DNA of 64,000 nt, from NCBI RefSeq assembly GCF_018531495.1, contig NZ_JAHDTI010000002.1, forward strand, positions 992,001 to 1,056,000, in the 5' to 3' direction. The notes under the pieces are model-generated. The model did no database searches and was not told the DNA's origin. It was given only the letters and a program-made list of their open reading frames with translations. Made by a program: the position numbers and the translations under genes. Shown here piece after piece: positions 59,038 to 64,000 of this stretch (the first letter of the stretch is position 1; each line of letters starts with the position of its first letter). This DNA comes from Nonomuraea sediminis. GTDB taxonomy: Bacteria; Actinomycetota; Actinomycetes; Streptosporangiales; Streptosporangiaceae.

Positions 59038-59751
59038 GTGAAACGTACTGCCGCAATGACATTCGCGCTGCTCGCGTCCGTTTCATGTGCCTCCGGCGGG
59101 GAGCAGCCCGCCCAGGGCCAGGCCGTGGCGGCGCCGACCACCTCACCGCCCTCCCCGCACGCGAGCCCGACACCCTCCGGTCCGCCGGTCTTCTCCGCGA
59201 AGGTCACCAAGGTCTCCCGCGACCGCCTGCCGTACTCGTGGAAGCGCGGCTGCCCCGTGCACTACCAGGACCTGCGGCTGATCACGATGACCTACTGGGG
59301 CTTCGACAGCAAGGCGCACACCGGCGAGCTGGTCGTGCGCAAGACCGTCACCGACGACATCGTGACGGTCTTCAAGAAGCTGTACGGCTGGCGCTGGCCG
59401 ATCCGCAAGATGCAGCTGGTCGACGTCTACAAGGGCGACGACTTCGACTCGATCGAGGCGGACAACACCTCGGCCTTCAACTGCCGGGCCGCCACCGGGT
59501 CCACGCACTGGTCGAACCACGCCTACGGCGAAGCCGTCGACATCAACACGATCGAGAACCCGTACGTCACCGCGAGCGGCAGCACGGCCCACAAGGCCTC
59601 GAAGAGGTACACCACGCGCCCCATGAAGGGCAAAGGCGTGATAAATCCGGATGACAAGGTGGTTCGCGCCTTCGCCGCCGTCGGCTGGGAGTGGGGCGGT
59701 ACCTGGTCAGGCGCGAAGGACTTCCAGCACTTCAGCAAGGGCGGAGGCTGA
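59038..59751 (+). CDS. M15-family D-alanyl-D-alanine carboxypeptidase lipoprotein
   Basis: 237 residues from a GTG. Lipoprotein signal with lipobox LASVSC, a Pro/Ser/Thr linker, then the M15C peptidase: the zinc motif SNHAYGEAVDIN (His and Asp) and a second ligand in KDFQHF. It trims peptidoglycan stem peptides outside the cell. Fourteen bases after the Usp gene. Confidence 0.9.
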   Translation: MKRTAAMTFALLASVSCASGGEQPAQGQAVAAPTTSPPSPHASPTPSGPPVFSAKVTKVSRDRLPYSWKRGCPVHYQDLRLITMTYWGFDSKAHTGELVVRKTVTDDIVTVFKKLYGWRWPIRKMQLVDVYKGDDFDSIEADNTSAFNCRAATGSTHWSNHAYGEAVDINTIENPYVTASGSTAHKASKRYTTRPMKGKGVINPDDKVVRAFAAVGWEWGGTWSGAKDFQHFSKGGG

Positions 59752-59760
59752 CACAATCGG

Positions 59761-60603
59761 ATGATGGCGGCCAAGGACGGCGACGGTTGGACCGAATGCG
59801 CGCTCGGGCATCGGCACTGGGGCGTGCACGGGGCTTCCGGGCTGCTTGCCGTACATCACGATGACAGCGGCACCCCGCACGTGCTGATGCAGAAGCGGTC
59901 CTGGTGGAGCCATCACGGCGGCACCTGGGGGCTGCCCGGCGGGGCGCGCGACAGCCACGAGGACGCGGTCGCCACGGCGCTGCGCGAGGCCCGCGAGGAG
60001 GCCGCGCTGCACGGCGACGGGCTGCGCGTGCTCGGCGTCTACCTGGACGACCACGGCGGGTGGGCGTTCGAGACGGTGATCGTCGAATCGCCCGAGCGCT
60101 TCCACGCCGCGCCCGCCAACAGCGAGAGCTCCGAGCTGCGGTGGGTGCCGCTGCCGGACATCGCGAGCAAGAAGCTGCATCCCGGCTTCGCCGACTCCTG
60201 GCCGGAGATCCAGGGGGCGCTCAGGCCCGAGACCGTGGTGCTCGACGTGGCCAACATCGTCGGCGCGCGGGCCGAGCACGGCTGGTGGAAGGACCGGCTC
60301 GGCGCGGCGAGCAAGCTGCTGCGCGACGTGGCCCAGCTGCGCCTGACGCATCCCGTGCTCGACCAGTGGTATCCGCGCATCGTCGCGGTCGTGGAGGGCG
60401 CCGCCCGCGAGGCGACCGCGCCGGAGGGCATCGAGGTCGTCGCCGCCCTCGGCAGCGGCGACGACGCGATCGTCGACGTCGTACGGCAGGCCAGGACGTG
60501 GGAACGGGTCCGGGTCGTCACCGCGGACCGAGGCCTGCGCGACCGCGTCACCGAACTCGGCGCCGAAACCGTGGGCCCCAGGTGGCTGCTGTCACAGCTG
60601 TGA
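59761..60603 (+). CDS. Nudix hydrolase fused to a PIN/NYN-like domain
   Basis: 280 residues. The N-terminal half is a Nudix domain with the box GGARDSHEDAVATALREAREEA preceded by GTWGLPG. From about residue 157 a second domain follows: TVVLDVANIVGAR, LLRDVAQLRL, VVAALGSGDDAIVDVVRQA and VVTADRGLRDRV, the acidic residues and strand order of PIN/NYN ribonucleases. It may clear a nucleotide or cap-like substrate and cut RNA; neither activity is proven. GGAGG lies 12 bases before the ATG. Convergent 12-base overlap with the STAS gene. Confidence 0.85.
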   Translation: MMAAKDGDGWTECALGHRHWGVHGASGLLAVHHDDSGTPHVLMQKRSWWSHHGGTWGLPGGARDSHEDAVATALREAREEAALHGDGLRVLGVYLDDHGGWAFETVIVESPERFHAAPANSESSELRWVPLPDIASKKLHPGFADSWPEIQGALRPETVVLDVANIVGARAEHGWWKDRLGAASKLLRDVAQLRLTHPVLDQWYPRIVAVVEGAAREATAPEGIEVVAALGSGDDAIVDVVRQARTWERVRVVTADRGLRDRVTELGAETVGPRWLLSQL

Positions 60604-60906
60604 GGCGAACAGCGGCCTGAGCCCCGTCACCTCCAGGACCCTTCGCAGCACTCCGTGCACCCCGGTCAACTGGAGCGTGCCGCCCATCCCGGACAGCGTC
60701 CGCTGGTGCTCGACCAGCACCCACAGCCCGCTGGAATCGCAGAACGCCAGCCCCGCCGTGTCGACGACCACCTCGACACAGCCCTCCTCGGCGAGGCCTG
60801 CCAGGCATTTCCTGAACGCCGGGGCGCTCACCTTGTCCAGATCCCCTTCGAGGCGCACGAGCGCCGCCCGCGGGGCTCGCTCGACCTCTACGCAGAGATC
60901 CGTCAT
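60592..60906 (-). CDS. STAS-domain anti-sigma-factor antagonist
   Basis: 104 residues from ATG (MTDLCVEVERAP); a GTG five codons upstream is the alternative and neither has a well-placed ribosome site. STAS landmarks: ALVRLEGDLDKVSAPAFRKCL and AGLAFCDSSGLWVLVEHQR, with the phosphorylatable Ser58. Second STAS protein in the window, again without its kinase or sigma factor alongside. Confidence 0.88.
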   Translation of the reverse strand: MTDLCVEVERAPRAALVRLEGDLDKVSAPAFRKCLAGLAEEGCVEVVVDTAGLAFCDSSGLWVLVEHQRTLSGMGGTLQLTGVHGVLRRVLEVTGLRPLFASQL

Positions 60907-60958
60907 CTCCCGAACGTACACCGAGGGTCCCGAGGCCGCTATCGTGGTGTGCGCGCTT

Positions 60959-61045
60959 GGAGGGTTCGCATAGTGGACGAGTGCAGCCGCCTTGAAAGCG
61001 GCCAGGTCAGCGATGGCCTCAAGGGTTCGAATCCCTTACCCTCCG
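60959..61045 (+). tRNA. tRNA-Ser (anticodon TGA)
   Basis: 87 bases. GGAGGGT acceptor pairs with ACCCTCC, discriminator G, anticodon loop CTTGAAA giving TGA, long variable arm typical of serine, and T loop GGTTCGAATCC. CCA is not encoded. Confidence 0.95.
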
Positions 61046-61046
61046 C

Positions 61047-61574
61047 TCAGTTCTTCAAGGCGTCGACGCCCTGCGAGGTCCAGGTGTACTCGATCACGGG
61101 TAGCTCGAAGCCCGGCGGAAGGCGTTCCACGAACTCCCGGGTGACGCTGCCGCCGCATCGCTCGTAGAAGGCGATGGCCGAGCTGTTGTCCTTGAGCACC
61201 TCCAGGTAGACCGGCTTACCGGGGTGCTGGGCGGCCGCCCAGGTGAAGGCGTGACCCATGAGCCGGCGCCCGATGCCGGAGCGCTTGAGCGTGGGGCGGA
61301 CGTGCAGGTTGTCGAGCAGGATCCGGCTGTCCGGCTGCGCGATCAGGTAGGCGAACCCGTGCAGCGCGTCGTCCCGCTCGGCAAGCAGAAGATGGGAGGC
61401 ATCGCCTGGGACTTCAGGAGTGAGCCGGGTGGCCCACAGCTCCCTGCGCTCCTCCAGAAGCGGCCCGTCCAGATAGGAAGCAGGCATGATCCCCGCATAG
61501 GCGCTCCGCCAGCTCTCGGTGTGCAGCGCCGCGATGGCATCGGCGTCGCCCGGGGTTCCCATCCTGAAATCCAT
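61047..61574 (-). CDS. GNAT-family N-acetyltransferase
   Basis: 175 residues from the ATG of MDFRMGTPGDADAIAALH. The acetyl-CoA loop is LHVRPTLKRSGIGRRLMGHA, with the downstream helix NSSAIAFYERCGG. A RimI-like single-domain acetyltransferase of unknown substrate. Its 3' end lies one base from the tRNA-Ser, so it converges on the tRNA. Confidence 0.88.
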   Translation of the reverse strand: MDFRMGTPGDADAIAALHTESWRSAYAGIMPASYLDGPLLEERRELWATRLTPEVPGDASHLLLAERDDALHGFAYLIAQPDSRILLDNLHVRPTLKRSGIGRRLMGHAFTWAAAQHPGKPVYLEVLKDNSSAIAFYERCGGSVTREFVERLPPGFELPVIEYTWTSQGVDALKN

Positions 61575-61702
61575 GCGCGACAGCGTGGCACAGCCGTGAG
61601 GCGTGCTCCGACGGGGGTATAGCAGGCTGTACCACGGTGGGCCCGCAGGCTGGATCGCGAGGGTGGGTGCCCGTCGATAGCCTCCACGGATTGGAGGCAG
61701 CC

Positions 61703-63310
61703 ATGAGCTTGACGATCCCGCTCGTCCAGGTCCTTGAGGAGTTGGGCGCGACGCTGCTCGACCTGGTGGCAGGTGATCCTCGTTCGGCACGTGAGGTCAC
61801 CGGGCTCACGATCCTGGACCCTCATGACCACCTGGCCGTGTCGGACGGCGTGCTGGTCCTCGGCGTCGGGGTCAGGGAACCCGACGAGGTCGTCCCCCTG
61901 CTCCAGAGGATCGCCGACGGCGGTGGGTGCGCTTTGATCGTGCGCGCCCCCGTCCCGGTGACCGCGGGCATCGAAGCGGCGGCGGCTGAGACCGGCGTTC
62001 CGCTGCTGGGCCTCACGCCCGGCGGGTCGTGGGTCCAGTTGGCCGGCCTGGTGCGATCCTTCCTCGGGGAACCCGAGCCGCCGGCGCGGGACGAGCCGAT
62101 CGGTGTCCGGGCCGGGGACCTGTTCGCGGTCGCGAACGCGGTGAGCGCCCTGCTCGACGCGCCCGTGACCATCGAAGATCGCAACCTGCGGGTGCTGGCG
62201 TTCTCCGGCAGGCAGGACGAGGCCGACCAGAGCCGCGTGGAGACCATACTCGGGCGCCAGATGCCGGAGCGCTACCTCCGGCTCCTGGAGGAGCGGGGCG
62301 TGTTCGGCCAGTTGTACGGCAGTGCCGGGCCCGTCCATTTCGACCTGCGGATTCCCGGTCTGCTCGCGCGGGCCGCCCTCGCGGTGCGCGCGGGCGACGA
62401 GATCCTCGGCTCGATCTGGGCCACCGTCCGCGGCCCGCTGACGTCCACCAGGCAACAGGCCTTCGCGGAGGTGGGCAAGCTGGTGGCCCTGCACATGCTG
62501 CATCATCGTGCGCGCTCGGACGCCGATCGGCAGCTGCGCTCCGAGCTCGTGGCGACGGCCTTGGGGAGCGGACCGGGTGCGAGCGCGGCATCGGTCCGTC
62601 TCGGGCTGGGAGAGGGGCCGAGCGCTGTCATGGCATATGCGCTGTCGTCCCAGTGGGATGCCGAGCAGGCCGCGCGCGGTGAGGCGGCCCGCCGCCGCGC
62701 CGCCGACGCCTTCGCCGTCCACCTGTCCGCGGTGCACCCGCGATCGGCCAGTGCCCTCATCGGCGACGTCGTCTACGGAATCATGCCGGTCCCGTCGTAC
62801 GGCGAGGAGGGAGCGCGGCGGGCCAAGCGGATCGCGGCCGAGTTCCTCGAACGGATCGGGGAGCGGGGTCGCGGGGCGATCGGCATCGGCATGCCCAGCG
62901 CGGGCGAGCAAGGTCTCGCGGCGCCGAGAGCCGACGCTGACCGGGTGCTGAGCGTGCTGCGGGCCGAACCCGGATCGCGGCCTGTGGCCGGGATCGACGA
63001 TCTCTACATCGAGGTGCTGCTGGCGGAGCTGTGGCAGTCGGTGGCTCCGTGGGGCCACCGACCCGACGGGCCGGTCGATCGGCTGCTCGCCTACGATCTC
63101 GCCCACGGCGGCCGCCTGGTGCCCACGCTGCGCGCCTGGTTGGACTCCTTCGGGGACATCCCCTCCGCGGCTGCGGCCGTGCACGTCCACCCCAACACGT
63201 TCAGGTACCGTCTGCGCAGATTGACCGAGGTCGGCGGCATCGACCTGGACGACCCGGAGCAGCGGTTCGCGGCGATGCTGATCCTCCGGCTCTACGAGTG
63301 CCGTTCGTAA
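61703..63310 (+). CDS. PucR-family transcriptional regulator
   Basis: 535 residues; GGAGGC sits 8 bases before the ATG. N-terminal PucR domain (MSLTIPLVQVLEELG...VSDGVLVLGVGV), a central GAF-like region (about 140-290), a GGDEF-like CdaR segment and the C-terminal PucR helix-turn-helix (LVPTLRAWLDSFGDIPSAAAAVHVHPNTFRYRLRRLTEVGGIDLDDPEQRF). Usually activates the gene next to it in response to a nitrogen or amino-acid compound, here the tryptophanase-type lyase. Confidence 0.9.
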   Translation: MSLTIPLVQVLEELGATLLDLVAGDPRSAREVTGLTILDPHDHLAVSDGVLVLGVGVREPDEVVPLLQRIADGGGCALIVRAPVPVTAGIEAAAAETGVPLLGLTPGGSWVQLAGLVRSFLGEPEPPARDEPIGVRAGDLFAVANAVSALLDAPVTIEDRNLRVLAFSGRQDEADQSRVETILGRQMPERYLRLLEERGVFGQLYGSAGPVHFDLRIPGLLARAALAVRAGDEILGSIWATVRGPLTSTRQQAFAEVGKLVALHMLHHRARSDADRQLRSELVATALGSGPGASAASVRLGLGEGPSAVMAYALSSQWDAEQAARGEAARRRAADAFAVHLSAVHPRSASALIGDVVYGIMPVPSYGEEGARRAKRIAAEFLERIGERGRGAIGIGMPSAGEQGLAAPRADADRVLSVLRAEPGSRPVAGIDDLYIEVLLAELWQSVAPWGHRPDGPVDRLLAYDLAHGGRLVPTLRAWLDSFGDIPSAAAAVHVHPNTFRYRLRRLTEVGGIDLDDPEQRFAAMLILRLYECRS

Positions 63311-63413
63311 CCCGTCCACCAGTGCCCACCGCATTCTTCGTCGGCCGGCACGAATCCCCGTCTCGACCTGGGTTCCTACGCTCGCGGTGCGATCCACCGA
63401 CGAAGGAGCCAGC

Positions 63414-64000
63414 GTGGAGCCATTCAAGATCAAGATGGTCGAGCCGTTGCCCATGCTCAGCCGCGAGCAGCGGGCCGCCGCGCTCCGGTCCGCCGACTAC
63501 AACCTGTTCCGTCTGGGCGCCGACCAGGTGACGATCGACCTGTTCACGGACTCGGGCACCGGGGCCATGTCCGCGGCGCAGTGGGCGGCCCTGATGGTGG
63601 GCGACGAGTCCTACGCGGGGGCGCGCTCGTTCTTCCGGTTCGAACGGGTCGTCGGGGAGCTGACCGGCCATCCGCACATCCTGCCGACCCATCAGGGCCG
63701 CGCCGCCGAGCGCATCCTGTTCTCCTGCCTCCTGCGCCCCGGGCAGGTGAGCGTGAGCAACACGCATTTCGACACCACCCGCGCCAACGTGGAGCTGATC
63801 GGCGGCCGGGCCCTCGACCTGCCGTGCCGGGCCGCCGCCGAGCTGGACGGCAAGGAGCCGTTCAAGGGGAACCTCGACGTGGAGGAACTGGAGTCGCTGC
63901 TGGCCCGGGGTGTCGACGTCGGCTGCGTCGTCATGACCGTCACCAACAACGCGGGTGGTGGTCAGCCGGTCTCCATGGCGAACCTCGAAGCCGTCAGGCG
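63414..64000 (+). CDS. tryptophanase/tyrosine phenol-lyase family protein, 3' truncated by the window
   Basis: From a GTG after AAGGAG (VEPFKIKMVEPLPMLSREQR). 195 codons are present, covering the N-terminal part of the beta-eliminating lyase fold: YNLFRLGADQVTIDLFTDSGTGAMS, the ERVVGELTGHPHILPTHQGRAAE cofactor region and VVMTVTNNAGGGQPVSM. The PLP lysine lies beyond the window, so tryptophanase and tyrosine phenol-lyase cannot be told apart. Probably controlled by the upstream PucR protein. Confidence 0.88.
   Translation, partial: MEPFKIKMVEPLPMLSREQRAAALRSADYNLFRLGADQVTIDLFTDSGTGAMSAAQWAALMVGDESYAGARSFFRFERVVGELTGHPHILPTHQGRAAERILFSCLLRPGQVSVSNTHFDTTRANVELIGGRALDLPCRAAAELDGKEPFKGNLDVEELESLLARGVDVGCVVMTVTNNAGGGQPVSMANLEAVR

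Overview
The window is very GC-rich and gene-dense, with many GTG starts and 4-base ATGA/GTGA overlaps. It carries the actinobacterial cell-wall and phosphorylation cluster (crgA, class E sortase, pabA-type amidotransferase, pknB, pknA, pbpA, rodA, pstP, fhaB, fhaA, tRNA-Leu) together with pheA, serS, bpa, a mycothiol-synthase-like GNAT and PucR/STAS-type regulators. These point to a filamentous actinomycete, most likely of the Streptosporangiales (Nonomuraea-like). The pknB-fhaA block and the pheA/serS/bpa genes both lie near dnaA in relatives, so this is probably origin-proximal chromosome. The genus is inference.

Layout. 1-7.3 kb: small enzymes and regulators (MBL-fold hydrolase, PadR, SnoaL/SRPBCC pair, GNAT, Tat-exported Rieske protein), then a two-component system divergent from a secreted protein across an ordered array of heptamer operators. 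7.4-19.8 kb: cyclophilin, rhomboid, crgA, sortase, amidotransferase, then the Ser/Thr kinase, phosphatase, FHA and peptidoglycan-synthesis operon read leftward from fhaA, and tRNA-Leu(CAG). 20-28.7 kb: paired CNNM/CorC membrane proteins, LCP ligase, GPP34, TenA, a Fpg/Nei glycosylase, rhodanese and a NarL-type two-component system. 33-46 kb: MGMT-like protein without its cysteine, three sensor kinases or ATPases, a YidC paralogue operon and a run of polyprenol-linked glycosyltransferases. 46-55 kb: DUF4446, pheA, serS, a membrane protein, cold-shock protein, HAD phosphatase, Bpa, quinone oxidoreductase and a ParA/MinD-like ATPase. 55-64 kb: TetR/MFS locus with two paralogous small membrane proteins, USP, M15 peptidase, Nudix-PIN-like fusion, STAS protein, tRNA-Ser(TGA), GNAT, PucR and a truncated tryptophanase-type lyase.

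The most unusual region is 28.7-31.9 kb. A perfect 75-bp direct repeat made of most of a TPP riboswitch brackets about 3 kb of foreign-looking DNA. The insert holds a 5'-truncated tyrosine integrase beside the left repeat, a secreted three-repeat ricin-type lectin, a group II intron domain V remnant, and matching GTACAGCtac arm-type repeats near both ends. The right-hand repeat completes the riboswitch of a cytX-type hydroxymethylpyrimidine transporter, and the element also carries a diverged copy of the sequence upstream of the riboswitch. I read this as a decayed integrative element whose attachment site is a riboswitch instead of a tRNA gene, and which resupplies the control region of the gene it interrupts.

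Themes across the window: phospho-signalling controlling cell-wall growth (PknA/PknB/PstP/FHA/PBP/RodA); four histidine kinases; STAS/HATPase sigma-factor switches; thiamine salvage (TenA, CytX).
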